Assembly (NCBI RefSeq): GCF_030817655.1
Contig: NZ_JAUSZM010000003.1
Span: forward strand, 2,108,001 to 2,172,000
From: Streptomyces sp. V4I2
GTDB lineage: Bacteria > Actinomycetota > Actinomycetes > Streptomycetales > Streptomycetaceae
Length of the DNA stretch: 64,000 bases
Direction: 5' to 3'
The number at the start of each line of letters is the position of its first letter. Position 1 is the stretch's first letter. A model generated the notes under the pieces. The model saw nothing but the letters and a program-made list of their open reading frames with translations. It did not search any database and was not told the origin of the DNA. A program made the position numbers and the translations under genes. This document shows, piece after piece, positions 55,901-63,603 of this stretch.

Positions 55901-57235
55901 TACGGCCTCCGGAACCTGCCCGGCATCCGGAGCGTGCGTCTCCGCGGAGACCTGCGGGGCCTCACCGCCCGGCGCGGCCTCGCCACCGCCGGGCACGGTC
56001 GCGTCACCCTCCTCTGCTGCGTACGCGCCCTCGTGGACCTTCGCGGTCGGCGCGCCGGCTGCACCGGCGTCCTGAACCAGCGGTGCGAGCCCTTCGTCCT
56101 GGCTCTGGGGAGCCTGCGTGGTCACGTCTCCCTGAGCCTCGGGAGACTGCTCGAGCTCACTGCCCTGGCCGTCCGGGACCTGAGCGAATCCGACACCCTG
56201 CCCCTCAGAACCCTCAGAACCCTCAGAGCCCTGAGCCACCGCGCCGCTCTGGCCCTCCGGAGCCTGCACGAACCCACCGCTCTGACCGTCCGGGACCTGA
56301 GCGAATCCGACACCCTGCCCCTCAGAACCCTCAGAACCCTCAGAACCCTGAGCCACCGCGCCGCTCTGGCCCTCCGGAGCCTGAACGAACCCACCGCCCT
56401 GGCCGTCCGGGACCTGGCCGAACCCGGCATCCTGGCCCTCCGGGCCCTGGGCGGCCGCGCCGCTCTGGCTCTCCGGAGCCTGAACGTCAGCGTGTGCCGG
56501 TGCCTGTGCGATCCCTTCGCTCACCCCCTCCGCGGCCTCCGCGGCGAACCCGTCAGCGACCGCCTCGGCAGGCTGCGGCGCCTCGGCAGCGTGTGCCGCC
56601 TGAGGAGCCGGGTGGGTCACCGCGGCCTGGACCGCGTCCCCCGGTTCGGCATCCTGGGCCGGCGCCGGGACAACCGTTTCGGCAGCCCCGGCCTCGGGGT
56701 TCACCGGCGCCTGGACCGCGCTGTGGACGGGGGCCGCGCCCCAGGGCGACGCTCCCTGCGGGGACATCTCGCGCAGCGGCTGGGGGGCGTCGAGGTACTC
56801 GGGACCCGTCGCGGGCTGGCCGGACTGCCGTACCGGCGCTGCGACGGCGCCGCGGTCGGCGAGGGAGCGGACCGGGCTCGCGGAGGTGTCGGGAATGGGC
56901 GGGCCGAGGTGCAGGGGGCGGCGGGGCGGAGTCTGCATGGACTGCGGTGCGGGGTTGGGGAGGCGGAAGCCGTTGAGGTCGACCGAGCCGCTGTCGCGGC
57001 CGGACATCTCGTGCGGGCCGGGCTCGTGCACGGTCTCGACGACGGGCTCCGGCGCGGGCGGGGCGACCTCGTTGCCCCACGCGCCCTGGGCGCCCGGCAG
57101 CAGCAACAGGTCTTCGTCCTCGGCGGTGGTCTCGGAGAGGTAGGTGTACGCACCGTGCGCGGGGGCGCTCGGCTGCTCCACCATGCCTGCGCTCTCCGGC
57201 AGTCCCTCGCCCGGGACCTGGCCGGTGTCGGTCAT
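52979..57235 (-). CDS. cobT: BluB-CobT fusion: 5,6-dimethylbenzimidazole synthase plus its phosphoribosyltransferase, with giant disordered N-terminus
   Basis: 1418 residues. Residues about 1-845 are Ala/Glu/Gln/Pro/Gly-rich and disordered, including near-exact 39-residue tandem repeats. About 850-1065 is a BluB nitroreductase-like domain (RRDIRNGFRSDPIP, APSVGHSQPWDFVVI, GVGWVSFF), which cuts FMN to make dimethylbenzimidazole. About 1070-1418 is CobT (MTKPPGSLGMLE, AIFAGDHGVHAQGVTPWP, LRLGEGTGALL), which joins it to nicotinate mononucleotide. Fusion of the two consecutive enzymes suggests channeling of the lower ligand of cobalamin. The start is ATG 57235 with GAGGGG about 7 nt upstream. Confidence 0.9.
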   Translation of the reverse strand: MTDTGQVPGEGLPESAGMVEQPSAPAHGAYTYLSETTAEDEDLLLLPGAQGAWGNEVAPPAPEPVVETVHEPGPHEMSGRDSGSVDLNGFRLPNPAPQSMQTPPRRPLHLGPPIPDTSASPVRSLADRGAVAAPVRQSGQPATGPEYLDAPQPLREMSPQGASPWGAAPVHSAVQAPVNPEAGAAETVVPAPAQDAEPGDAVQAAVTHPAPQAAHAAEAPQPAEAVADGFAAEAAEGVSEGIAQAPAHADVQAPESQSGAAAQGPEGQDAGFGQVPDGQGGGFVQAPEGQSGAVAQGSEGSEGSEGQGVGFAQVPDGQSGGFVQAPEGQSGAVAQGSEGSEGSEGQGVGFAQVPDGQGSELEQSPEAQGDVTTQAPQSQDEGLAPLVQDAGAAGAPTAKVHEGAYAAEEGDATVPGGGEAAPGGEAPQVSAETHAPDAGQVPEAVQAPDAVQVPVTAPASDERQALAAVQDEAAATVEAEQAAPPAAAGGQTEATDPAAHAVHEPGTDTTVDAGQEPDTDAGQAPAADLVADDAEPVLGAAPAPDVVEVPKAAHFAEVDPASMTAEVSEAAAPGFPAVSEATGPEFPPGSEPIASEVAPGTETAPAETSTAQPGTTGADTLLAAQDAVQPGPAPAPAPVTEHAQTAAPEAVPFPDAAQAPQPADGATAPAEELPAAVTPEPSPQYAAPDQAAPEQSQAPLADAQGPQLVPDPSFAAPQPQAAELPEEQPQFAAPDGTAPEYHVDQSLGRFVQVEGSVPSTPHLAPTPPHATTIPPENPQTTEPVAAVPAPREEAPELVQHAEDLDTRAADQEDRQDQQDQQDQQDQEEMSPAPVEDVRQSTGPAAPAYNDAEREAVLKVMRERRDIRNGFRSDPIPHEVLLRVLEAAHTAPSVGHSQPWDFVVIRSAETRSSMHDLAMRQRDAYAKSLPKGRAKQFKELKIEAILDTPVNIVVTADPTRGGRHTLGRHTQPQMAPYSAALAVENLWLAARAEGLGVGWVSFFDEREMVRALGLPDHLEVIAYLCVGYVDEFPDEPELMQAGWSKRRPLSWVVHEETYGRRALPGEEPHDLLGETVAQIRPLDAKALGEAWERQKRMTKPPGSLGMLEIISAQLSGLSRQCPPPIPEPAAVAIFAGDHGVHAQGVTPWPQEVTAQMVANFLGGGAVCNAFAAQVGAEVCVVDVGVAAELPATPGLLPRKIRAGTSDMTTGPAMTREEAKQAIEVGIETARDLVAAGNKALLTGEMGIANTTASAALISVFTDTDPADVTGRGTGINDETLARKTEVVRRAIELHQPDPADPIGVLAAIGGFEHAAIVGLLLGGASLRTPVILDGVSAGAAALVARAIAPEVLAACIAGHRSAEPGHVAALNKLGLRPLVDLDLRLGEGTGALLALPLVQSTARAMHEVATFDSAGVTEK
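56169..56402 (-). repeat. 117-bp in-frame tandem repeat within cobT
   Basis: Copies at 56169-56285 and 56286-56402 differ at only a handful of positions; a third, shorter and more diverged copy starts at 56403. Each copy encodes 39 residues containing GSEGSEGSEGQG and FAQVPDGQ; within it a 9-bp element (CAGAACCCT) is itself repeated three to four times. Confidence 0.9.
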
Positions 57236-57614
57236 GCGTAACCCCTCGCCCATCGGTTAGTGCTTCTTCAGCCGGCTCACCCGGAACGGCGCACCGACCG
57301 CTCCGCAGTGAAGAACGAGCGTGCGTGCCCAGCGGCACGAACGACCCGTCGCCAAAAGACGACAAAGCCATTAACTGGCATTGTCGCGGCCGTTGCCCCG
57401 TCGCGACAGCTTGATCCGCGACGGCCCGCTGTGGACTGCGCCACGTTGCGCGTCCTCCGGTTCTGCCGTACCACACTCACCCCAAAAGGGGCGAGTTTTC
57501 CGGACATTGACGAACGAAGCGCCGGGCGTCCGAGTGCGGTACAACGATCTGCCAGCCTACCGCGCGCAGTACGACAACAGGATCACGGGGACAGGATCCG
57601 GGACGGAACGGCAA
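57236..57614. other. 379-bp gap between cobL and cobT
   Basis: No gene. It should hold the cobT promoter. An 8-bp hairpin CTCACCCC-AAAA-GGGGCGAG (one mismatch) at 57476-57495 is followed on the plus strand by TTTT. No B12-box (GCCACTG) or other cobalamin riboswitch feature was found on either strand. Confidence 0.5.
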
Positions 57615-58829
57615 TCAGGCCGTACGGTCCGGCAGCAGGCCGCTGAGCAGGAACGCGACGCTCCGCTCGGTCTCCGTCCAGGCCCGGGTGTCGAGTTCGA
57701 CGGACTGAACAAGGGCGCACTCGACCCGGTAGCCGTGCTCGGTCAGGTCGCGGCCGACCAGTTCGGCCGCGTCACGGGTCGCCGCGTGCGTCACGATGCG
57801 CTGCGGACGGCGGTCGGCCACGGCCGAGACCACGGCCGCTCCCCCGCCGCCGACCCGGACGACGTCCGGTTCGGGCAGGTTCTCCAGAATGTGCGGGGCG
57901 TTGCCGCGCACGGTCTGCAGCTGCACCCCGAAGCCGCGTGCGGTGGCCTCGGTGCGGGCGCACGCCGAAAGGTCCCGGTCGACGGCGATGACGGCCGCCC
58001 CGGCACGTGCCGCCTCGGTGGCGAAGGCGCCGCTGCCGCAGCCGATGTCCCACACGAGGTCGCCGACGCGCGGTCCGAGCCGGGCGAGTTGGGCGGCGCG
58101 GAGCAGCTCCCCCTCGCCTTCGCCCAGGTCACCGCCGTACGCCTCGGCGGGCAGCGCCCAGCCGCGCGGTGCGGTGCCCGGGGCGCGGCCGGCGATCCAG
58201 CCGCTGTCCTCCCCCGCGGGTCCGGCGGTTCCGCCGATGACGATGACCAGGTTCGGGTCGCGCCAGGTGTGGTCGGCGGCCTTGTCGGAGGTGACGACGG
58301 TGATCTGCTCGCGGTCGGTGCCGAGTTCCTCGCAGATGACGAAGGTGCGGTGGACGCCGTCGAGGAGCAGGCCGAGTTCGGCGGGGCCGGCGCCGGGTGA
58401 GGTGAGGACGGCGACCTTGGTGTGGGCGCGGCACACGTTCACCGCGCGGCGCAGGGTGCGCCGGTGTGCGACGACCACCTGTGCGTCGTCCCAGGGCATG
58501 CCGGCGCGGGCGAAGGCGGTGGCCACGGAGGAGACGCCGGGGACTACCTCCACCTCCAGGCCGAACTCGGGGGCGCGCAGGGTCCGTACGACGCCGAAGA
58601 ACCCGGGGTCGCCGTCGGCGAGCACCACCGCGGAGCCGCGGTGGCCGGCGATGCGGCGGGCGGCGAGGGCGACGCTGCCGAGGCGGATGCGCTCGGCGCC
58701 GGGCGGCACCTCGGGGAGCGCCAGGTGGTGGGCGGCACCGGCCACCAGCGTGGCGGCGCCGAGGGCGGAGCGCGCCGCGGCGGTCAGCGGCGAGCCGTCC
58801 CAGCCGATCACCGTGACCCGGTCGGCCAT
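57615..58829 (-). CDS. cobL: Precorrin-6Y C5,15-methyltransferase (decarboxylating), CbiET/CobL
   Basis: 404 residues, a fusion of CbiE (N-terminal, VTVIGWDGSPL, LADGDPGFFGVV, VVPGVSSVATAFARAG) and CbiT (C-terminal, a Rossmann SAM site VWDIGCGSGAFATEAARAG). It methylates C5 and C15 of the corrin ring and decarboxylates the C12 side chain. ATG 58829 has GGAGA about 12 nt upstream. Same strand as cobT and cobA, making a small corrinoid cluster. Confidence 0.94.
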   Translation of the reverse strand: MADRVTVIGWDGSPLTAAARSALGAATLVAGAAHHLALPEVPPGAERIRLGSVALAARRIAGHRGSAVVLADGDPGFFGVVRTLRAPEFGLEVEVVPGVSSVATAFARAGMPWDDAQVVVAHRRTLRRAVNVCRAHTKVAVLTSPGAGPAELGLLLDGVHRTFVICEELGTDREQITVVTSDKAADHTWRDPNLVIVIGGTAGPAGEDSGWIAGRAPGTAPRGWALPAEAYGGDLGEGEGELLRAAQLARLGPRVGDLVWDIGCGSGAFATEAARAGAAVIAVDRDLSACARTEATARGFGVQLQTVRGNAPHILENLPEPDVVRVGGGGAAVVSAVADRRPQRIVTHAATRDAAELVGRDLTEHGYRVECALVQSVELDTRAWTETERSVAFLLSGLLPDRTA

Positions 58830-58931
58830 CGTCTCTCAGTCTCCAGGGGGTTTGCGCAGGTTGTCAGGTGCCCGGATGCCGGGCTCCGTGAGAGTACCTG
58901 GTGAAGGCGACCGAGCCGGTGGCCCTCTTGG

Positions 58932-59570
58932 TCAGTTCCAGTCCGAGAACGACGTGAAACCGCCGGAGTCGGCCAGCTGCTCGCCCGCCCCGTCGAGGTC
59001 TTCCGGGAGGAGGCTCCACACGATGAAGTCGGTGCGGACGTCGGCCCAGGTGCCGTCCTCGGTGCGGACGTGCGCTATGCAGGCGTTGCGCAGGACGCCC
59101 TCGCTGATACAGCCGATCTTCTGGGCGACCTGCTGGGAGGCGGTGTTGTCGGCCGCCGTGCGCAGCTCGATCCGCTCGAGTTTCTGGTCGCCGAGGAGCC
59201 ACTGGGCGGTGGCCAGGGCGGCCTCGGAGGCGTAGCCCTCGCCGCGGGCCCAGGGGGCGATGATGTACGACAGTTCGGTGGACCTGATGTGCCAGTTGGT
59301 CTTGCCGAGCTGGACGATGCCGACCAGGCGCTGGGTGAGGAACTCGGTGACGGCGAGGTCGAGGCCGCGGCCCTCCTGGCGTTGGGCGGGGGCGTACTCG
59401 GTGATCCAGGTGCGGGCGGCGTCCTCGGTGAACGGCCGGGGAACGTCGGTCCAGGCCACGACCTGCTCGTCGTTCATCATCTCGGCCAGGGCAGGCACGT
59501 CGTCCTCGTCGAGGGGACGCAGCACCAACCGCTCCGTGCTGATGGAGATGTTGGGGAAGGTGCCAGTCAT
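58932..59570 (-). CDS. GNAT N-acetyltransferase (RimJ/RimL type)
   Basis: 212 residues. RimJ/RimL-type opening (TERLVLRPLDEDDVPAL), acetyl-CoA loop PWARGEGYASEAALAT and motif B ELRTAADNTASQQVAQKIGC. Members acetylate ribosomal or other N-termini, small molecules or amines. It lies 102 bp upstream of cobL on the same strand, possibly co-transcribed. Substrate unknown. Confidence 0.92.
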   Translation of the reverse strand: MTGTFPNISISTERLVLRPLDEDDVPALAEMMNDEQVVAWTDVPRPFTEDAARTWITEYAPAQRQEGRGLDLAVTEFLTQRLVGIVQLGKTNWHIRSTELSYIIAPWARGEGYASEAALATAQWLLGDQKLERIELRTAADNTASQQVAQKIGCISEGVLRNACIAHVRTEDGTWADVRTDFIVWSLLPEDLDGAGEQLADSGGFTSFSDWN

Positions 59571-59647
59571 GCGCCGCTCCGTAACCGTCGGGAAACCTTC
59601 AGCCTGCTGAACTGCCCAGCATGCAGCATGGAAGCACCGAACCGCAC

Positions 59648-59716
59648 GACGGGGTCCTCCCCCACTGCCTCAAGGGCGTGGGGGCACCCCCACCCGGTGA
59701 GGGAGTGGACCCCGTC
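59648..59716. repeat. Palindromic repeat with an inner hairpin, probable terminator
   Basis: 10-bp arms GACGGGGTCC and GGACCCCGTC surround GTGGGGG-CA-CCCCCAC and a CTGCCTCAAGGGCG core. Sequences of this kind recur between genes in Streptomyces. Here it lies downstream of metQ and upstream of the GNAT gene. Confidence 0.7.
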
Positions 59717-59742
59717 CGTGGTGATACGCCGTATACGCCCCG

Positions 59743-60558
59743 TCAGCCGGAGCTGACCGGCAGAACCGAGCCCTGGTACTTGTCCTCGATGAACTTCTTC
59801 ACCTCGGCGGAGGTGAGGAGTTCGGCGAGCTTCTGCACCCTGGGATCGTCCTCGTTGCCGCGCTTGACGGCGAGGAGGTTGGCGTAGGGGTTGTCCTTCG
59901 CCGACTCCAGGAGGACGGCGTTCTTCGTGGGGCTGAGGCCCGCGTCCTGGGCGTAGTTGTTGTTGATGACCGCCGCGGCCACGTCGTCGAGCGAGCGCGG
60001 CAGTTGGGCGGGCTCCAGTTCCTTGAACTTCAGGTGCCTGGGGTTGGCCTTGATGTCCGAGGGGGAGGCGTCCGTGCCCGCGTCCTCCTTGAGCGTGATG
60101 ACGCCCCGGGAGGCCAGGAGCTTGAGGGCGCGGCCTTCGTTGGTGGTGTCGTTCGGCACGGCGACGGTTGCCCCGTCGGCGAGCTCGGTGACGTCCGCGA
60201 CCTTCTTGGAGTACACGCCCATGGGCGGCAGATAGGCGTCCACGACCGGGACCAGGTCGGTGCCCTTGGACTCGTTGAAGTCGTCCAGGTAGGGCTCGTT
60301 CTGGTAGAGGTTCGCGTCGAGCGAGCCCTCCTGGAGCGCGGTGTTCGGGAGGACGTAGTCCGTGAACTCCTTGATTTCCAGGTCGAGTCCGACCTTCGCG
60401 GCGAGGTTGTCCTTGATGTACGTCAGGACTTCGCCGGCCGGGACGGCGGTGGCGCCGACGACGAGGGAGTCGTCGTCACCGTCGCCGCTTCCGGAACCGC
60501 AGGCGGTGAGGCCGAGGGCCAGTGCGACCGAGGCGGCCGCTGTGACGGTCTTACGCAT
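59743..60558 (-). CDS. metQ: Methionine-binding lipoprotein MetQ, copy 2 (distal)
   Basis: 271 residues of the NlpA/MetQ family: signal with lipobox LGLTAC, and mature parts EIKEFTDYVLPNTAL, NLYQNEPYLDDFN and GATVAVPNDTTNEGRALKLL. Tethered outside the membrane, it delivers D- or L-methionine (or a relative) to MetNI. It lies 12 bp after a close paralogue. GAGGAG sits about 9 nt before the ATG. Confidence 0.94.
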   Translation of the reverse strand: MRKTVTAAASVALALGLTACGSGSGDGDDDSLVVGATAVPAGEVLTYIKDNLAAKVGLDLEIKEFTDYVLPNTALQEGSLDANLYQNEPYLDDFNESKGTDLVPVVDAYLPPMGVYSKKVADVTELADGATVAVPNDTTNEGRALKLLASRGVITLKEDAGTDASPSDIKANPRHLKFKELEPAQLPRSLDDVAAAVINNNYAQDAGLSPTKNAVLLESAKDNPYANLLAVKRGNEDDPRVQKLAELLTSAEVKKFIEDKYQGSVLPVSSG

Positions 60559-60570
60559 GACGGCGGCTCC

Positions 60571-61401
60571 TCAAAAGGACGGGATGACGGACCCGTCGTA
60601 GGTGTCCTCGATGAACTTCTTGACCTCGGCGGAGGTGAGGAGCTTGGCGAGCTTCTTCACGCGTGGGTCGTCCTCGTTGCCGTCCTTGACGGCGAGGAAG
60701 TTGCCGTACGGGTTGTCCGTGGCGGACTCCAGGACAAGGGCGTCGTCGGCGGGCGAGAGGTCGGCCTCGATGGCGTAGTTGCCGTTGACGACGGCCGCGT
60801 CCACGTCGTCCAGGGAGCGCGGGGTCTGGGCCGCCTCCAGCTCCTTGAACTTGAGGTTCTTCGGGTTCTTGGTGATGTCGGAGGGGGTCGCCTCGTTGCC
60901 CACGCCGTCCTTGAGGGTGATGATCCCGTTGGCGTCCAGGAGCTTCAGCGCCCGCGCCTCGTTCACGCTGTCGTTCGGGACGGCGACGGTCGCACCGCTC
61001 TTCAGGTCGTCGGCGCTCTTGACCTTGTTGGAGTAGAGGCCGAGCGGCTCCAGGTGGACCGTGACGACGGGCACGATGTGGGTGCCGTTCTTCTTGTTGA
61101 AGTCGTCGAGGTACGGCTGGTTCTGGAAGTAGTTGGCAGTCACCGAACCGTCTTCGGTCGCCGTGTTCGGCGTGACGTAGTCCGTGAACTCCTTGACCTC
61201 CAGGTCGAGGCCGGCCTTCTTCGCCAGGTTGTCCTTGACGTAGTTCAGGATCTCGGCGTGCGGCGTCGGGCTCGCGGCGACGACCAGCGGTCCGCTGGTG
61301 TCGGAGGAGGCGGAGCCGTTGTCCGAGCCGCAGGCGGTGAGCCCGAAGGTGAGGGCTCCGGCGGCGAGGACGGCGGTGGTTATTTTGGCGGTGTTACGCA
61401 C
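60571..61401 (-). CDS. metQ: Methionine-binding lipoprotein MetQ, copy 1
   Basis: 276 residues, clearly homologous along the whole length to the next gene (EVKEFTDYVTPNTAT, YFQNQPYLDDFNKKNGTH, GATVAVPNDSVNEARALKLL). Lipobox GLTAC. GTG start with AGGAAAGG 8 nt upstream. A tandem duplication of the binding protein within one operon; the copies have diverged enough to bind different ligands. Confidence 0.94.
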   Translation of the reverse strand: MRNTAKITTAVLAAGALTFGLTACGSDNGSASSDTSGPLVVAASPTPHAEILNYVKDNLAKKAGLDLEVKEFTDYVTPNTATEDGSVTANYFQNQPYLDDFNKKNGTHIVPVVTVHLEPLGLYSNKVKSADDLKSGATVAVPNDSVNEARALKLLDANGIITLKDGVGNEATPSDITKNPKNLKFKELEAAQTPRSLDDVDAAVVNGNYAIEADLSPADDALVLESATDNPYGNFLAVKDGNEDDPRVKKLAKLLTSAEVKKFIEDTYDGSVIPSF

Positions 61402-61500
61402 GAAAAGTGCCTTTCCTGAGGGGTGGAGCGACCCCGCGATGGGTGTGCGGGGAGATCTGCGGTTGGTGTGTGCCCTACGAGGAGGCTTCCGAGGGAGACT

Positions 61501-62238
61501 TCACGCGACCTTGCCGACGTCGGCCGTCGCCGGCTCCTTGGCCTTCAGCAGGCGCAGCCTCGGCGCGGGACCGGACTGGCCGGCGCGGCGGTGCAGGAAG
61601 CGGGCGGCGTAGTCGCCGGCGAACTGGATGACGGAAATGACCACGGCGAGGATCGCCACGGTGATCCACATCAGCTCGGTCTCGAAGCGCTGGTAGCCGT
61701 ACCGGATGGCGATGTCGCCGAGGCCGCCGGCGCCGACCGTTCCGGCCATCGCGGAGTAGCCGATGAGGGCGACGATCGTGGTGGTGGTGCTGGAGATCAA
61801 CGACGGCAGGGACTCGGGTACGAGGACCTTCCGTACGACCGTCCAGGTGTTGCCGCCCATCGACTGCACGGCCTCGACGAGCCCGCCGTCCACTTCCCGG
61901 ACGGCCGTCTCGACCAGGCGCGCGAAGAAGGGGATCGCGCCGATGGCGAGCGGCACGATGGCGGCCTCGCGGCCGATGGTGGTGCCGGTGATCGAGCGGG
62001 TGAAGCCCATCAACGCGACCATCAGGATGATGAACGGCATCGAGCGGGCGACGTTCACCACCTGCCCGATGACCTTGTTCGCGACGACGTTCTGGAGGAG
62101 TCCGCCCCGGTCGGTGAGGACGAGGAGGACGCCGAGCGGGAGCCCGCCGACGACGGCGATGACTGTGGACCAGCCGACCATGTAGAGGGTGTCCCAACAG
62201 GCCTGCTCCAGCAGGGGGTGCATTTCGGACCAGGTCAC
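61501..62238 (-). CDS. metI: Methionine ABC transporter permease MetI
   Basis: 245 residues with five predicted helices and the MetI-type EAA loop LVEAVQSMGGNTWTVVRKVL. GTG start overlapping metN by 4 nt. The C-terminal tail after the last helix is polar (ending ATADVGKVA). Forms the membrane part of MetNIQ. Confidence 0.96.
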   Translation of the reverse strand: MTWSEMHPLLEQACWDTLYMVGWSTVIAVVGGLPLGVLLVLTDRGGLLQNVVANKVIGQVVNVARSMPFIILMVALMGFTRSITGTTIGREAAIVPLAIGAIPFFARLVETAVREVDGGLVEAVQSMGGNTWTVVRKVLVPESLPSLISSTTTTIVALIGYSAMAGTVGAGGLGDIAIRYGYQRFETELMWITVAILAVVISVIQFAGDYAARFLHRRAGQSGPAPRLRLLKAKEPATADVGKVA

Positions 62239-63269
62239 TTGGCACCTTCCTTCACCAGCAGGGGCTCCTCGTTCAGTACGTCGATGTGCAGGCCCTGTTC
62301 GCGCAGGAAGCCGATCGGCACGACGTTGTCCTCGTAGCGGCCGGGCAGTTCGATGCGCATCCGGCCGACCTGGAGGCCGCCGACGGTGTCGATGGCCGCG
62401 CCGAGGATCGATATGTCGATGTTGTAGGTGCGGGAGAGCTGGGAGATGACCGGCTGGGTCGCGGCCTCGCCCTGGAAGGTGACGTCGACGACGGTGCGGT
62501 CGGCGCCGGAGGCCTCGCCGCCCACCGGGAACAGCGCGGAGGCCAGCTCGGAGCCCGGGGTCGCGAGCAGTTCGCTGACCGTGCCGGACTCGACGATGCG
62601 ACCCTTCTCCATCAGCGCGGCCGAGTCGCAGATCGACTTCACGACGTCCATCTCGTGGGTGATGAGCAGGACGGTCAGGCCCAGTTGCCGGTTCAGGTCG
62701 CGCAGCAGCTGGAGGATGGAGCGGGTGGTCTCGGGGTCGAGGGCGCTGGTCGCCTCGTCGGACAGCAGGACCTTGGGGTCGCCGGCCAGGGCGCGGGCGA
62801 TGCCCACGCGCTGCTTCTGGCCTCCGGAGAGCTGGGCCGGGTAGGCCTTCGCCTTGTCGGTGAGACCGACGAGGTCGAGCAGCTCCAGGGCCTTGCGGGA
62901 GCGCTCCTGGCCGGACGTGCCGAGGATTTCGAGCGGCAGCTCGACGTTGTCCTGCACGGTCCGCGTCGACAGCAGGTTGAAGTGCTGGAAGACCATGCCG
63001 ATACGGCCGCGCGCCCGGCGCAGCTCCCGGCCGGCGCGGGGTCCGCGCCCGGCGAGGGCGGTGAGGTCCTGCCCGGCGACGGTCACCGTCCCGGCGGTGG
63101 GGCGCTCCAGCAGGTTGACGCAGCGGATGAGCGAGGACTTGCCGGCGCCGGACTGGCCGATGACGCCGTACACCTCGCCTTCGCGGACGTGGAGATCGAC
63201 GCCGTCCAGGGCGGTGACCTCACGGCCGCTGGTGCGGTAGACCTTGGTCAGGTCTGTGGTGGTGATCAC
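62235..63269 (-). CDS. metN: Methionine ABC transporter ATPase MetN
   Basis: 344 residues from GTG 63269 (VITTTDLTKVYRTSG); GTG 63284 is an alternative. Walker A GQSGAGKSS, signature LSGGQKQRVGIARAL, Walker B VLLSDEATSALD, H-loop LLITHEMD, and a C-terminal NIL domain (VVDVTFQGEAATQPVISQLS), which in the family binds methionine and inhibits transport when the cell is full. First structural gene of the operon, 211 bp after a candidate leader peptide. Confidence 0.96.
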   Translation of the reverse strand: MITTTDLTKVYRTSGREVTALDGVDLHVREGEVYGVIGQSGAGKSSLIRCVNLLERPTAGTVTVAGQDLTALAGRGPRAGRELRRARGRIGMVFQHFNLLSTRTVQDNVELPLEILGTSGQERSRKALELLDLVGLTDKAKAYPAQLSGGQKQRVGIARALAGDPKVLLSDEATSALDPETTRSILQLLRDLNRQLGLTVLLITHEMDVVKSICDSAALMEKGRIVESGTVSELLATPGSELASALFPVGGEASGADRTVVDVTFQGEAATQPVISQLSRTYNIDISILGAAIDTVGGLQVGRMRIELPGRYEDNVVPIGFLREQGLHIDVLNEEPLLVKEGAK

Positions 63270-63480
63270 GTGGGTTTCCGTCACTGTCGTGCGCAGGGCG
63301 TGGATGTGCCCTGGCGGGTGCATTCGGTCGGAACGCGACACGGTTCTCGTGCGGTGGCATAAGGAACCAGGGGAGAGAACATGTGCGCGGGGCGGCGTCA
63401 GTCACGTACGGGATTCAGCGCACGGACATGCCACGGCGGCTCGCTTCGGGGGCGCGAGGCTCAGGTGGTGCAGGGGCCCT
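63270..63480 (-). other. Untranslated region between leader ORF and metN
   Basis: 211 bp. A small hairpin (CTCGC/GCGAG, loop GCCCCCGAA) sits about 40 nt after the leader stop codon. No SAM-I, SAM-II or SAH riboswitch consensus is visible. The region would be the attenuation zone if the leader works as proposed. Confidence 0.5.
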
Positions 63481-63567
63481 CTAGAAGGCGCACATTCGAC
63501 ACATACAACGAGCACCGGGCGTCATGGTCGCCTCGGTCGCAAGGGTGCGGCTGCTCGTCGTGGTCAT
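63481..63567 (-). CDS. Candidate attenuator leader peptide upstream of metNIQ (28 aa)
   Basis: A 28-codon frame from ATG 63567 to TAG 63481: it begins MTTTSSRTLATEAT and ends RCMCRMCAF. Three Cys and two Met codons fall within six codons (Cys-Met-Cys-Arg-Met-Cys) just before the stop, next to a methionine uptake operon. A promoter directly upstream would make its mRNA leaderless or nearly so. This resembles Cys-rich attenuator leaders described in mycobacteria, but with Met codons added. The interpretation is inference. Confidence 0.6.
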   Translation of the reverse strand: MTTTSSRTLATEATMTPGARCMCRMCAF

Positions 63568-63571
63568 GCGA

Positions 63572-63600
63572 TCAGTAAACCAGACCTACGGTCCTGACAA
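63572..63600 (-). promoter_or_regulatory. Candidate promoter for the metNIQ leader
   Basis: On the minus strand, TTGTCA, 17 bp, then TACTGA; the overlapping TTTACT would fit a start exactly at the leader ATG. The -35 element overlaps the T-tract of the upstream terminator. Confidence 0.5.
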
Positions 63601-63603
63601 AAA

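Noticed and set aside
51539..57241. A 1900-codon open frame on the plus strand opposite cobA and cobT
   Set aside because: It is antisense to two clear coding regions, its product is a biased Arg/Gly/Val string with no domain, and long antisense frames are expected where codon third positions are nearly all G or C.
57236..57614. Cobalamin riboswitch upstream of cobT
   Set aside because: No B12-box or matching core on either strand.
57260..57646. A 128-codon plus-strand frame between cobT and cobL
   Set aside because: No start signal, weak codon bias and no domain; it overlaps the 3' end of cobL in antisense.
63270..63480. SAM riboswitch in the metN leader
   Set aside because: I looked for SAM-I and SAM-II core sequences and found none; the leader-peptide model fits the sequence better.
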